64,000 nt of DNA from Brevundimonas albigilva (GCF_023503965.1 NZ_CP097298.1:2249001-2313000); one strand, 5' to 3'; shown: positions 39,416 to 49,847, counted from the first letter of the stretch. Made by a program: numbers and translations. Notes: generated by a model from the sequence alone, not told the origin.

Positions 39416-39898
39416 AGCGCCCGGGTTTCGGACGTGCTCGACGAAGCTGATTTTCCCCGCCTTCAACCAGTCTTCCTCAGTCCCGCCGACAGATCTCTCG
39501 ATCAGATCGCGGACGCTGGCGTTGACCACGGCGACAATCGTGCGTGCGTCGATGGTTGCGATCCGGTCGCCCAATTCGTCATTGATCTCCTGCACGGCGA
39601 TCATGACGATCCGCATCATCTTGTTAGTGGCGCAGCGAATGGCGAACTCCGGCGACCCAATCGCCAGGGACGCAAAAATCGCGTCCGGATCCGCGTCCAC
39701 AAAACGGCAGAACCGATGAATGTAATCGACGTTCAGACGACCGCGCCCGCCTTCAAAATCCTGGTAGGTGCGCAGGGCGAGATTCATGCCGACGGCCGTC
39801 TCGATCGCTGAGAAGCCGCGCAGCCGACGAATGCCGCGAATGGCTGCGGAAAGAACTTCGCTGTCGTTCTGGAACTCCGATCGGCCCGCTGGCGTCAT
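39398..39898 (-). CDS. HTH-domain protein at the head of the lasso biosynthetic block
   Basis: 166 residues. An N-terminal Cro/C1-like HTH (AAIRGIRRLRGFSAIETAVGMNLALRTYQDFEGGRGRLN) is followed by VDADPDAIFASLAIGSPEFAIRC and a helical C-terminal domain (MMRIVMIAVQEINDELGDRIATIDARTIVAVVNASVRDL). The start at 39898 excludes 17 non-conserved upstream codons. It is read in the same direction as the precursors, 68 bp before precursor 1. It is probably a regulator of the locus, with the C-terminal domain perhaps binding a ligand or dimerising. Confidence 0.78.
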   Translation of the reverse strand: MTPAGRSEFQNDSEVLSAAIRGIRRLRGFSAIETAVGMNLALRTYQDFEGGRGRLNVDYIHRFCRFVDADPDAIFASLAIGSPEFAIRCATNKMMRIVMIAVQEINDELGDRIATIDARTIVAVVNASVRDLIERSVGGTEEDWLKAGKISFVEHVRNPGAEYTEI

Positions 39899-40116
39899 GT
39901 CACAACCTCGCCGGGATAGGTTGGGCGCCGAACGTCGTCCGTTCAACATTAAGATGCACTCGCAACCCGCACAAAGCCGTCCTGCGCGAAATTATCGCGC
40001 CGAAGTGCGAGCTTTCCGGACCATTCCGGTACAAAGACTGCGCAGGACAACGGCTCAGCTTTCAACTGAGGAGCGAATATCCGTACCCTGATGATTCGGA
40101 ATCCAGGGAGCCCTGA

Positions 40117-40710
40117 GTGGCGCGTAATCGAGATCCGTTTGCTGCCGCCTTGCGGACGCTCCGCGAACGCGTGGTGACGGGCGTGTTCTCGCCCGGACTA
40201 TCGATCATCATTCTCGACGAGGCGAAAGCCTTGGGACTCTCGACCACGCCGGTCCGCGAGGCGTTGGCCTGGTTGGGCGGAGAAGGTCTGATCGAACGGG
40301 CTCCGGCGGGCGGCTATTCCGGGCTGAGATTGGATGCCGCCGGTCTGGCGGGGCGCTATCGCCTGCGTCGGCACTGTCTGCGGGAAGGTCTTGCGCGGGC
40401 CACCCTCGTCGGCTGCCGCATCGAGGCGCCCGACGACCCTGACTTCTTCTTCCGCCAGATCGTCGCCGCCTCCGCGGACGCGGTGATCGTCGACACATTT
40501 GATCGGGTCCAGGCGAGCTTAGCGCCCTTCGCCGCCATCGAGACCGAACTGGTGGGAGACATGCCGGACAGTCTCCAAGTTGTGGCTCGCCTTCTTCGTG
40601 ACAGCGCCCTGAGCGAAGCCGCCCTGGCCCTGGACGCCTTTCATGAGCGCCGGATTGAGGTCTCGCCCCTGCTCTGTCTGGGCGCGCCGCCCAGGGCAGG
40701 CGCGGGATGA
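40117..40710 (+). CDS. GntR-like winged-helix regulator near the lasso locus
   Basis: 197 residues. LRERVVTGVFSPGLSIIILDEAKALGLSTTPVREALAWLGGEGLIERAPAGGYSG is the GntR DNA-binding fold. The C-terminal part is helical but lacks the conserved metal-binding His residues of FCD domains, so its ligand is uncertain. The start is GTG at 40117. It is divergent from the HTH gene, with about 220 bp between them that must hold both promoters. Regulators of this type sit beside lasso loci in related bacteria, so a link is plausible. Confidence 0.75.
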   Translation: MARNRDPFAAALRTLRERVVTGVFSPGLSIIILDEAKALGLSTTPVREALAWLGGEGLIERAPAGGYSGLRLDAAGLAGRYRLRRHCLREGLARATLVGCRIEAPDDPDFFFRQIVAASADAVIVDTFDRVQASLAPFAAIETELVGDMPDSLQVVARLLRDSALSEAALALDAFHERRIEVSPLLCLGAPPRAGAG

Positions 40711-41603
40711 CGCCGGCTCCGGCCCCCAGGCTGGATATGACCTCTCTGAGGTGGTCCATCGCCGTGGCCAGCGCCGGCGGGTTTCGCAAGGCCGCCGACG
40801 CGCTCGGTGTCGAACAGTCGGCCTTGAGCCGCAGGGTGCGCGCGCTCGAAGACGAAATCGGGGTCTCTCTCTTTCACCGGGGGCCGGGCGGCGCCGCCCT
40901 AACCTTTGCGGGCGCCGCCTTCGTCGCCAGTGTCGAAACCGCTCTGGCCGTCCTCTCCGAAGCCGTCGCGGACGCCCGCGATGCCGGACGGGGTCGTCGA
41001 GGGCGGTTGAGGATCGGCCTCACGCCCTCCTTCCTGTCGGCGGCCCTGTATGCACTGCTCGCCCGGTTTCGGGACGCTCACCCCGAGGTGCAGATCGAGT
41101 TGATCGCCGGAGAAGCGCAGTCGCACCTCGCCGCTGTCGCGGATCGCCGGCTCGATCTCGCCGTTCTGCCCGGCGGCATGACTGTGTCCGGGCTCGACGT
41201 CTCGGAGCTCTGGCGTGAGCCGCTCCACATCGTCCTGCCCAGGACGCACCCGCTTGCGCGGGCGGATCGCATCGACGTTGAGGATCTGGCCAGCCAGACC
41301 CTGTTGGTCAGTCAGGGAGATGTCGGCGACGATGTCCTGGGTCGAACACCTTCTAAACCCGCGCTCCGGATCAAGGTCGTCGGCGCCGGGCTGGCTGTTC
41401 TTGCGGCTCAGGTCGAGCTTGGGCTCGGACTGGCTGTCGTCGCCTCCGGCGCCTTGGACACCTCGATCCTGCCCCCTGGTCTGACGCACCGCCCCCTGTG
41501 CTCGGGTGATGGGCTGACCGTCGGCTTCGCGGCCGCCTGGTACCACCGCAACGACAATCCCGCTCTCCGGCGTTTTGTCAGTTCGGCGCGTCGATTCGTC
41601 TAG
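40707..41603 (+). CDS. LysR-family transcriptional regulator
   Basis: 298 residues. The N-terminal HTH (LRWSIAVASAGGFRKAADALGVEQSALSRRVRALEDEIGVSLFHR) is followed by the substrate-binding domain (RLRIGLTPSFLSAALYALLARFRDAHPEVQIELIAG). It overlaps the GntR-like gene by 4 bp and so is co-translated with it. A LysR gene next to DUF2274/trbI is also common in trb-type integrative elements, so it may belong to the conjugation module rather than to the lasso genes. Confidence 0.88.
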   Translation: MTPAPAPRLDMTSLRWSIAVASAGGFRKAADALGVEQSALSRRVRALEDEIGVSLFHRGPGGAALTFAGAAFVASVETALAVLSEAVADARDAGRGRRGRLRIGLTPSFLSAALYALLARFRDAHPEVQIELIAGEAQSHLAAVADRRLDLAVLPGGMTVSGLDVSELWREPLHIVLPRTHPLARADRIDVEDLASQTLLVSQGDVGDDVLGRTPSKPALRIKVVGAGLAVLAAQVELGLGLAVVASGALDTSILPPGLTHRPLCSGDGLTVGFAAAWYHRNDNPALRRFVSSARRFV

Positions 41604-41627
41604 GGCGGCGCTGTCGTTCGTTGTCGC

Positions 41628-41864
41628 TCAGCTTTGGCGCGTGGATCGCCCAATCCGCGTCCGGGCGGCGACGAAGGAGCGGTCCGTATCCATGAAGCGG
41701 CTGAGCATGGGGGCGATCAGTTGCGCCGGCGAATAGGGACGCTCCGCGTCTGCGGATAGCACCTGGGCATAGAGGACGAGATCCCGGTGCGTGTCCGCGG
41801 GCAATTCGAGCGACAGTTTGACGGGGGTGTCGTCTTGGAGGCCCGCTAGTTTGAGCGTCGTCAT
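41628..41864 (-). CDS. DUF2274 protein at the end of the trb operon
   Basis: 78 residues: LKLAGLQDDTPVKLSLELPADTHRDLVLYAQVLSADA...PAQLIAPMLSRFMDTDRSF. This is the DUF2274 pattern, a short ribbon-helix-helix-like protein found at the 3' end of trb clusters in alphaproteobacterial elements. Its start lies 2 bp after the trbI stop. Role unknown, probably regulatory. Confidence 0.85.
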   Translation of the reverse strand: MTTLKLAGLQDDTPVKLSLELPADTHRDLVLYAQVLSADAERPYSPAQLIAPMLSRFMDTDRSFVAARTRIGRSTRQS

Positions 41865-41866
41865 GG

Positions 41867-42969
41867 TCAGTCACCGTAAGGAACGAGATCCAGGTCTCGA
41901 TTGAGGATGATGCGAAAGGTCAGGCCGGGACGCAGGGTCAGGCGCGGCGGAATGGACAGGCCGCGTTCCACCAGACCCCGGCCGAGCGTGTCCACGCCGT
42001 CTGTCGCTCCATCCCGCAGGGCGCGCGCCAGCCGATCGTCCGCCTCGACGTCGACGGCGGCGCCGCTGATCGCCAGGAGTGTGGTCAGGGCGGCGGACCG
42101 GAGCCTTCGCCCCATCGTGAATCCGTCCGGTCCTGGAGCCCGGCATAGCCGCGCGCGTCGGAGGCGGCCTGATCCTCCAGCGCAATGGAGGCGCCGTCGG
42201 GCAGGACGATGCGCGTCCAGACGACCTGAAGACGGGATTGCCCCTGAGCGATCTGGGCCGAATAGCCGCCGATCAGACGAGAGCCCTTTGGGATCAGAAG
42301 ACGGCGCCCGGTATCGCTGTCGTGAACATCCGCGGTGATCTGGCCCAGCACAGGCCCGGGCAGATCGGACTGCACGCCGGTCACCAGGCCGGCTTCGATG
42401 ATCGATCCCGCCCTGAGGCGCAGGGCGCCGATCGCCGGAGCCGAGGCATCGGCGGCGGGCCCCTGCGTCGGTCCGCCGCGAGCAACGTCAGCCTCCTCCT
42501 CGACCGAACGGCCGCCGCCCTGCGAAATCACCAACGCCGAGGTGCGCGCGGCGTCCGCCTCCGCATGGCGACGCGCGCGCTCGGCCTCGCGGGCGTCGGC
42601 GTCACGGGCCGAGGCCGCCTGGATGGAGCCGGCGGTCGACGACGCGGGCTCCGCGTCGGCCGCATTGCGCGCACTGAGAATCGGCCGGCCCAGATCCCCC
42701 GGCAACGGCGGACCCAGGCGCGGCGCGGCGTAATCGCCGGGCAAGGCGCGCACGGCGTCGGGCGGCGGGGCGGACGACGGGGTCAGTTCCTGTGCCGGCG
42801 CCGCATCGTCCTGCGTCGACAGGCCGACGACCGCAGCGGCGGCGACAGCGACCGCGAGGCCCGCCGCCCCCGCGAGGGCGACCTTGCGCGAGAGGCGCAG
42901 GGGCTTGGGCGGTTCAGCGCGCAGTCGCATCGCCTGCACCGCCGGATCGGGGGTGGAGACCTCGCTCAC
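41867..42969 (-). CDS. trbI: Type IV secretion protein TrbI/VirB10, one frameshift
   Basis: Inner-to-outer membrane core-complex protein of the conjugation channel. A short cytoplasmic start, one membrane segment (about 31-50), a long Pro/Ala-rich periplasmic linker, then the VirB10 barrel: LRAGSIIEAGLVTGVQSDLPG, LIPKGSRLIGGY and GLSIPPRLTLRPGLTFRIILNRDL. One missing G near 42112 splits GYAGLQDRTD from WGRRLRSAALTT; restored length is 367 residues. Confidence 0.92.
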
Positions 42970-43823
42970 CGGCCGGCTCCCCGCTTTTCGATGAGAACGG
43001 TCTGGGTGCGTCGACCGGTCACCAGTCGCAGTTCGGCCGCGTCGAACAAGCGATCGACGATCAGCCGGCGACCGACAACCCTGTAGTTCACCAGATCGGC
43101 TTCTCCGTCCCCATTGCGCAGGAAGAGCGGCGGCAAGGTCGCCTGATCGATGGCGGCGTCGAACTCCAGGATCACCTGCCGGCCGTCATCGAAGACGCGC
43201 ACCGGCCGCCAAGGCGTTCGTGCGCCGCTGATGCGGTAGTTGAAGTCGAGATCGTCCAGCCGCAGCCTCGGCTCGGCGTCGCGCGCGGCCTGTCGGGCCG
43301 CCTCGGCTTGCAGAGCGATGAGTTCGTCCTGCGGATAACGCCAGGAGACGCCGACCATATAGGCGGAGGCGTGGGCGTTGAGCTCCAGATGATATGTCCG
43401 TCGATCCGTGTTGATGATCAGATTGGTCTTCAGGTCGCCGCGCGTGGGCTTGACCAGAATATGGGTCCGTCGCGTCTCGCCCGTTCCGCTTTGCGACTGG
43501 CCGATAATCCAGCGGACCGTGTCGCCGGCCGCGACCGCGCCCTGATCCGAAAGGACCTCGCCGGGCTGAAGAGCGATGTCGGTGACATGCCCCGGCGAGG
43601 CGTAGACCTGGAACAGGGCGCCGTCTTCGTAGGCGTAGACCTGGGCGCCGTTGAGCCAGGCCTCTCCGGACGGCTGCACCCGTGCGGCGGCGGTCGCCGC
43701 CGCCACACGCCCGGCCGGTCGCCCTTCCTCCGTGACGGTTCGGGAATTGCTCTGGGCCCAGGCGGGCGTGACGAGGAGCGAGAGCGCCACAAGGGCGCCG
43801 GCGTGCGCCAGGGGATGCCGCAT
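42966..43823 (-). CDS. trbG: Type IV secretion protein TrbG/VirB9
   Basis: Periplasmic/outer-membrane core-complex component. The signal peptide ends at PAWAQ. Conserved VirB9 elements are VYASPGHVTDIALQPGEVLS, THILVKPTRGDLKTNLIINTDRRTYHLEL, FNYRISG and FDDGRQVILEF. ATG at 43823 (285 residues) is chosen because the upstream extension is the trbF frame shadow; it overlaps the trbF stop by one base, and its 3' end overlaps trbI by 4 bp. Confidence 0.93.
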   Translation of the reverse strand: MRHPLAHAGALVALSLLVTPAWAQSNSRTVTEEGRPAGRVAAATAAARVQPSGEAWLNGAQVYAYEDGALFQVYASPGHVTDIALQPGEVLSDQGAVAAGDTVRWIIGQSQSGTGETRRTHILVKPTRGDLKTNLIINTDRRTYHLELNAHASAYMVGVSWRYPQDELIALQAEAARQAARDAEPRLRLDDLDFNYRISGARTPWRPVRVFDDGRQVILEFDAAIDQATLPPLFLRNGDGEADLVNYRVVGRRLIVDRLFDAAELRLVTGRRTQTVLIEKRGAGR

Positions 43824-44508
43824 CAGTTGATCTCCTTGGACCAGTTGAAGGCGTGGACGAGCACGCCGAGGGGATTGCTGCGCAGCGCATCCGCCGTCCT
43901 GGGCGGCTGCACCGTCACGGTCAGGATGGCTGTCCATCGCTCGGTCGCGGCCAACCGCCCGTCCACGAAGCGGCGCTCGGTCCAGGCCACGCGGAAGGAG
44001 GTCGGCGAGGCGCGGATGATGCTCGAGACCTCGATGCCAACCTGGACGCGGCCGATTTCCGCAAAGGGGTCGTTGGTCCGCGCGAAGTCCGAAAGGGCGG
44101 CGGCGCCTGATCGGTCGTATAGGCGTAGGCGCGCAGCCAGTTCTCCCGGACAACGACGGGATCGGCCGGAATGCTGCGTACCTGTTCGATGAACCGCCCG
44201 AGGTGCCAGGCGACCTGGGCGTCGGTGGGCGTGTAGTCCGCCTGCGCCGGCGCGACGGCGAGCGGTTCGCCGTGCTGATCGACCTCGACGATCCAGGGCG
44301 TGACGACGCCTCGCGCGGACTGGATCACGAGACCGGCGGCCAGACCGCCGGACAGGCCGATCGCCATCAGCGCCGCCAGCCGCCAGTTGCGCGCCTGGAC
44401 GCGGGCGCTGCCGATGCGGTCATCCCAGGCCTGGGCGGCGCGTTGATAAGGGGTCTCCGGCCCGGGCGACCGCCCATAGTGTCCGCCGGGCCGTTTGAAC
44501 GGGTTCAT
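43823..44508 (-). CDS. trbF: Type IV secretion protein TrbF/VirB8, one frameshift
   Basis: Bitopic inner-membrane assembly factor of the channel. N-terminus NPFKRPGGHYGRSPGPETPYQRAAQAWDDRIG, a membrane segment at about 43-62, then the periplasmic VirB8 domain. The frame changes near 44120; the second part reads AALSDFARTNDPFAEIGRVQVGIEVSSIIRASPTSFRVAWTER. Adding one base gives 228 residues, ending in TGATG with trbG. Its start overlaps trbL by 4 bp. Confidence 0.9.
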
Positions 44509-45844
44509 GAGCGATCCTCACTGACTGAAATGGAGGCGGATCCGCCGCGATGATCGCCGGCGCGGACTGCGTGAATGGCGGTGGAAACCCCGTGAGCGAC
44601 CGCCTGACGGCGTTCCATGTCCTTCGCCCACTGAGGCTTGGCCTCAGCCCTGGGGGCGGCGTCCCGCCGGTCGACGGCGAAGTCGGCGCTGATGAGGTCG
44701 GCGCTGGCGGGGGCGCAGAGGCTGACCCGCCCTCGTCGGATGCGGGAGGCGCGACTTGGGAAGGCTCCGCTGCGGCCGCACCCGGCCGTTCGCCGGCTGC
44801 GGCCGTCGGCGCCGCCGAAGCGGTTGAGCCGCCGCCGGATCGCGGACCCGATCCCGAGGGACCGCCCCCTGGACCCGAGGCCGACCCGCCGCCGCCACCG
44901 CCGCGCGTCGCGGCGACCGCGGTCCCGGCCCGGCCGGCCAGACCGGCGCCGGCGCCCAGGGCCAGCCGTGCGCCCGCGGCTCCGGCCATGGCGACGCCGC
45001 CGACCGCCAGCCCTGTTCCGATGGCGGCCCCGGCGCTCAGTTGGGGCGCGCCGGACACCAGGCCCGATGCGATGCCCGGTCCGAAAATGGAAAGGCCGGT
45101 CAGGGTCAGGGCGGCCAGGGTGATGGCCAGGACGTCCTCGAGCGCGGGCGGCTGTCCGGAGAAATCGTTGACGAAGGTGTCAAACATCGTGGAGCCGATG
45201 CCGACGATCACGGCCAGGACCAGCACCTTCACGCCGGAGGCCACCACATTGCCGAGCACGCGCTCGGCCAGGAAAGCGGTCTTTCCGAACAGCCCGAAGG
45301 GGATGAGCACGAAGCCCGCCAGGCTCGTCAGCTTGAACTCGATAAGGGTCACGAAGAGCTGGATCGCCATGATGAAGAAGGCGATCAGAACGATCAGGAA
45401 GGCCGTCATCAGGATGGCGATCTGGACGAAATTCTCGAAGAAGCCCGGGAAGCCCGACATCTCGGCGGCGGCCTCCAGCATCGGCCGACCGGCGTCTATA
45501 CCGGCCTGGGCGAGCTTGCCCGGACGCAGGAAGTCTGCGCTCGACATTCCCGATCCGGACGCTTTCAGACCGAGGCCGGCGAAGCTGGCGAAGACGATCT
45601 CCGACAGACGTTGGAAATTGCCGATCAGGAAGGCAAAGAAGCCGACGAAGAGGGTCTTCTTGACCAGGCGGGCGAGCACATCGTCCGACGGCCCCCACGC
45701 CCAGAACAACGCCGCGAGGGTGACGTCGATGACGATAAGGGTGGTGGCGAGAAAGGCCACCTCTCCGCCCAGCAGGCCGAAGCCGCCGTCGATGTAGCGG
45801 CTGAAGACCTCGAAGAACCGGTCGATGACGCCGGAGTCGTTCAT
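44505..45844 (-). CDS. trbL: Type IV secretion protein TrbL/VirB6, one frameshift
   Basis: Polytopic inner-membrane channel protein. FEVFSRYIDGGFGLLGGEVAFLATTLIVIDVTLA and about six further membrane helices, with the family stretch KLTSLAGFVLIPFGLFGKTAFLAERVLG. A long Gly/Ala/Pro/Ser-rich tail follows. One missing C in a C run near 44716 shifts the frame; restored, the tail ends WAKDMERRQAVAHGVSTAIHAVRAGDH, the normal TrbL ending, giving 446 residues. Confidence 0.9.
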
Positions 45845-46095
45845 GCCCGGTCTCCCGCGCCGAAGAAGCGCCGGCGGCTGTCCGCCCAGGCCGCATGGCA
45901 GGCCGGATCGGCGCCGGCCGCTTCGCCGAGATTGCGGCACCGGATCAGTTCATTCGATCCGCCGGGCGAGACGCGCGGCGTCTCCGGCATCGGCGGTTGC
46001 GCGCCCCGGCTGGCCAACAGAGCGGCGCCGATGGCGACGACGGCCAGCACGACGGTGGCCACGCCGAGCGGGTCGCGACGGAACAGCGCCCTCAT
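45841..46095 (-). CDS. Putative entry-exclusion protein TrbK-alt
   Basis: 84 residues. A short N-terminal membrane anchor (VATVVLAVVAIGAALLA), then ELIRCRNLGEAAGADPACHAAWADSRRRFFG, the TrbK-alt signature with two Cys. It sits between trbJ and trbL with overlaps on both sides. It probably prevents redundant uptake of the same element. Confidence 0.87.
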   Translation of the reverse strand: MRALFRRDPLGVATVVLAVVAIGAALLASRGAQPPMPETPRVSPGGSNELIRCRNLGEAAGADPACHAAWADSRRRFFGAGDRA

Positions 46096-46799
46096 TGGCC
46101 CGGGTCGCCCATGAACCGCCGGAAGCGCGCCTGGGCGTCCGCGCGGGCCGCCGCGCGATCCGCAGCGTCAAGGGCGTCGGCGCGACCCTGAGCGGCCACC
46201 AGCGCGGTCAGTTCGACCAATTGGGCGGACTGCAGCCCCAGGAGTTGGTTGCCGGCCTGGGCCGCCTGAAGCGCGCCCGTCGCCCCCTGACTGGCGCCCA
46301 CGAGCCGGTCGAGCTCCTGTCGCGTCGCGCCCAGTCCCTCGACGACGCCGGCCTGCAGGCGCATGGCGTCTTCAAGGCCTGCGACCGACGAACGCCACCG
46401 CTCACGCGCGCGCGCGACGAGATCGCGGTCGGTCGCCGACATTGGCGCCGCGCCGTATCGGCCGTCGAAGGCCGCCTCGATCTCGCGCACGTCATAGGCC
46501 AAGGTTTGGGCCTCGGCGAGCAGACCGCGAGTGCGCTCCACCTGACCCTGGAGCGTCTGCAAGGACGAATAGGGAAGGCTTTCCAGATTGCGGGCCTGGT
46601 TCATCAGGGCCGCGGCCTCGTTCTGCAGCGACTGGATCTGGTTGTTGATCTGCTCGAGCGCGCGCGCGGCCTGGATCACGTTCTGGATGTGATTGGTCGG
46701 ATCGTAGACGGCGAGTTGGGCCTGGGCGGGGCCGCTCAGGGCGAGAAGGCCGGCGGCGACGGCGACGGGGAGAAGGGCGCGCAGACGAAGGCGGGTCAT
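46092..46799 (-). CDS. trbJ: Type IV secretion protein TrbJ/VirB5
   Basis: Signal peptide ending PAQAQ, then the family start LAVYDPTNHIQNVIQAARALEQINNQIQSLQNEA and a helical, coiled-coil body ending FRRFMGDP. It is a minor pilus or adhesin component. ATG at 46799 gives 235 residues and a 4-bp overlap with trbE. Confidence 0.93.
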   Translation of the reverse strand: MTRLRLRALLPVAVAAGLLALSGPAQAQLAVYDPTNHIQNVIQAARALEQINNQIQSLQNEAAALMNQARNLESLPYSSLQTLQGQVERTRGLLAEAQTLAYDVREIEAAFDGRYGAAPMSATDRDLVARARERWRSSVAGLEDAMRLQAGVVEGLGATRQELDRLVGASQGATGALQAAQAGNQLLGLQSAQLVELTALVAAQGRADALDAADRAAARADAQARFRRFMGDPGQ

Positions 46800-49236
46800 G
46801 AGGGAGCTCCAGGGGATGAGGGCGTCAGGGCAGGCAGAAGGTCTGCGGCCCAGGCGAGGCCGCGATGGCGCAGCCATGCGTCTGCGAAGCCGGCGGGGCC
46901 GGCCGTCTCGAGGAGGGTGCGGATGGCGGTCTGGTCGGCGGCGGACGAGGCGGCGCAGAAGGCCAGCGCGACCGGGCCGAGGCCGAGTTCGAACATGCGG
47001 TCGCCGGCCCGGGACTGGCAGTAGTAGTCGCGCTTGGGCGTCGCCTGTGCGAGGAGATCGATCTGGCGGTCATTGAGGCCGAAGCGCCGGTAGACTGCGG
47101 CGATCTGCGGCTCCCGGGCCCGGGCGTTCGGCAGGAACAGTCGGGTCAGACAGCTCTCGATGATCGCCGGGGCGATCGGGCTGTTTTCAATGTCGGCGAG
47201 CGACTGGGTTGCGAAAACGACCGACGCATTCTTCTTGCGCAGGGTCTTCAGCCATTCGCGCAACTGGGCCCCGAAGTCCGGATCGTCGAGCGCCAGCCAG
47301 CCTTCGTCGACGAGGATCATTGTGGGGCGGCCGTCCAACCGCGCCTCGATCCGGTGAAAGAGATGGGCCAGCACCGCCGGCGTGGCGGCCGAGCCGATCA
47401 GGCCTTCGGTCTCGAAGGCCTGGACCGATCCGGTCCCGAGATGTTCGTGATCGCCGTCGAGCAGCCGCCCCCAAGGTCCGCTCAGGGTGAAGGGGGCGAT
47501 GGCGCGCTTCACCGCGCCGCTCTGGACCAGTGCGGCGAAGCCGGACAGCGTCCGTTCCGACGCGGGCGCGCCCGCCAGACTGGTCAGGGCCGACCAGATC
47601 TGGTCCTTGGTCTCGGGGTCCACGGGCACGCCCTCCCGGGCCAGCAGGGCGACCAGCCAGGCCTGGGCCCAGGCGCGCTCGCCCGGGTCGTCGATCCCCT
47701 CCAGCGGCTGCAACGTGAGACCGCTCCCCTCGCCGGACAGGGCCTGTCCGAGATCATGGAAGTCCCCGCCCATGGCCAGGGCCGCCGCGCGGATCGAGCC
47801 GCCGAAATCGAAGGCGAACACCTGGGCCGCGGGATAGCGGCGGAACTGCAGGGCCATCAGGGCGAGCAGGACGCTCTTTCCGGCGCCGGTCGGTCCGACC
47901 ATCAGGGTATGGCCGACATCCCCGACATGATGGGAGAAGCGGAAGGGTGTCGCCCCGTCCGTGCGGGCGTGGAACAGCGGCGGCCCACCCAGGTGGGGGT
48001 TCCAGTCCGGGCCGGCCCACACCGCCGACATCGGCATGATATGGGCGAGGTTGAGGGTCGAGATCGGCGGGGTCCGGACATTGGCGTAGACGTGGCCGGG
48101 CAGACCCCCAGCCAGGCCTCGACGGCGTTGAGACTCTCGGCGATGCAGGTGAAATCTCGCTCCTGAACCACCTTTTCCGCCTGCCGCAATTTCGCGTCGG
48201 CGACGGCGGGATCGGCGTCCCAGACGGTCAGGGTCGCCGTGACCAGGGCATAGCCGACGCCGTCGGCCCCGAGGTCTTGGAGCGCCATATCGGCGTCGGC
48301 GGCCTTGTTGCCGGCGTCGGTGTCGACCAGGGCGGAGGCCTCATTGGTCATCACCTCCTTGAGGAGGGCGGCGATGGATTTGCGCTTGGCGAACCATTGG
48401 CGCCGGATACGCCCGAGCAGGCGTGCGGCCTCGGTCTTGTCCAGGCAGATCGCCCGGGTCGTCCAGCGGTAGTCGAAGTCCAGCCGGTTGAGTTCGTCGA
48501 GGATCCCCGGCCAGGTCGCGGTCGGAAACCCGATCACCGTCAGCACCCGGAGGTGGGCCTCGCCGAGGCGCGGCTCCAGACCGCCGACCAGGGCCCTGTC
48601 CGCCAGCAGGGCGTCTAGGTGCATCGGCGTCTCGGGCAGGCGCACCGCATGCCGTTCGGTGGAGACCGTGGCGTGAAGGAAGGTCAGGGTCGCTTCATCG
48701 TCGAGCCACGCCGCCAGCGGCATCAGGCCTTCGATCAGGGCGAGCAGCCGATCGGTCCGGTCGATGAAGCCGCGGACTTGGGCCGGCCAGTCCGCGCCCT
48801 TTTCCGCCCCGCCCTCATAGAGCCAGCGCGCGGCGCGTCCGCGGTCCTCCGCGGGCGGGAGCCAGACGAAGGTCAGGTGGTAGGCGCTCTCGTAATGCGC
48901 CTTCTCCGCCTGAAAATCGGCGCGGCGTTCGGCGTCGACGAGGCCCGAGACCGGGTCGGGAAAGACGCTGTCAGGATAGTCGGCGGAGGCGTGTCTCTGG
49001 GCCTCCACGAAAATGGCCCAGCCCGAACCGAGGCGTCGCAGAGCGTTGTTCAGCCGCCCCGCGACCCCGGCCAGTTCCGCATTGGCCGACGAGTCCAGAT
49101 CGGGTCCCCGAAAGCGGGCGGTGCGCTGCAGGGCCCCGTCCTTGTTGAGCACAACGCCGGGCGCGACCAGCGCAGCCCAAGGCAGAAAATCGGCCAGTTG
49201 TCGCGGCCGGGCGCGGTATTCCTGAAGGGAGAACAT
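46796..49236 (-). CDS. trbE: Type IV secretion ATPase TrbE/VirB4, one frameshift
   Basis: Energises pilus assembly and substrate translocation. N-terminal CagE/VirB4 domain (MFSLQEYRARPRQLADFLPWAALVAPGVVLNKDG), Walker A MVGPTGAGKSVLLALMALQF, Walker B TMILVDEGWLALDD and Gln motif VVFATQSLADI. One missing G in a five-G run (48106-48110) breaks the frame at LNAVEAWLGGLPGHVYANVR. Restored length is 813 residues. Confidence 0.94.
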
Positions 49237-49238
49237 GG

Positions 49239-49505
49239 TCAGACGTCCAGAAGGGCGGGCAGGCGCAGGTGGCGGCGGGCCACCTCGACGAAGTCCGGAT
49301 CATGGCGGGCGGCCAGAACGCCGAGGGCATGACCGACGATCCAGATCGCCACCCCGGCGAGCCAGAGTCTCAGGCCGAGGCCGAGCGCCGCGGCCAGGGT
49401 GCCGTTGAGGAGGGCCAGGGCGCGCGGCGCGCCGGCCAGCAGGATCGGCTCGACAAGGGCGCGGTGGACCGGAGCGGCGAAATCCTCGGGGATCGGATCG
49501 GCCAT
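49239..49505 (-). CDS. trbD: Type IV secretion protein TrbD/VirB3
   Basis: 88 residues. PEDFAAPVHRALVEPILLAGAPRALALLNGTLAAALGLGL followed by a second hydrophobic segment and HDPDFVEVARRHLR, the VirB3 pattern. Inner-membrane partner of TrbE, with its start overlapping the trbC stop. Confidence 0.93.
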   Translation of the reverse strand: MADPIPEDFAAPVHRALVEPILLAGAPRALALLNGTLAAALGLGLRLWLAGVAIWIVGHALGVLAARHDPDFVEVARRHLRLPALLDV

Positions 49506-49822
49506 CAGACCAGCGCGCCGCCGCCGAAGGAGAAGAAGCTGAGAAAGAAGGAACTGGCCGCGAAGGCGATCGATAGGCCGAAGACGATCTGGATGAGCCG
49601 ACGCGCCCCGCCGGAGGTGTCGCCGAAGGCCAGGGTCAGGCCGGTGACGATGATGATCATCACGGCGATGATCTTGGCGACCGGCCCCTCGATCGATTCC
49701 AGGATGGATTGAAGCGGCGCCTCCCAGGGCATGGAGGAGCCTCCCGCGAGGGCGGGAGACGCGGCGGCGACGGCGAGCGCCAGGACGGCGACGGAAACGG
49801 TGTGGCGGCGAACAGGGGTCAT
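49505..49822 (-). CDS. trbC: Conjugative pilin TrbC/VirB2
   Basis: 105 residues. A long signal peptide (cleavage near SPALAGG), then a pilin body of two hydrophobic helices (IAVMIIIVTGLTLAF and IQIVFGLSIAFAASSFFLSFFSFGGG). ATG at 49822 is preferred over the longer frame because the latter is antisense noise of trbB. TrbC pilins are often cyclised by TraF, which is also present (57047-57562). Confidence 0.92.
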   Translation of the reverse strand: MTPVRRHTVSVAVLALAVAAASPALAGGSSMPWEAPLQSILESIEGPVAKIIAVMIIIVTGLTLAFGDTSGGARRLIQIVFGLSIAFAASSFFLSFFSFGGGALV

Positions 49823-49847
49823 GGAGAGCTCCGGCGGGGTGAGGGGA

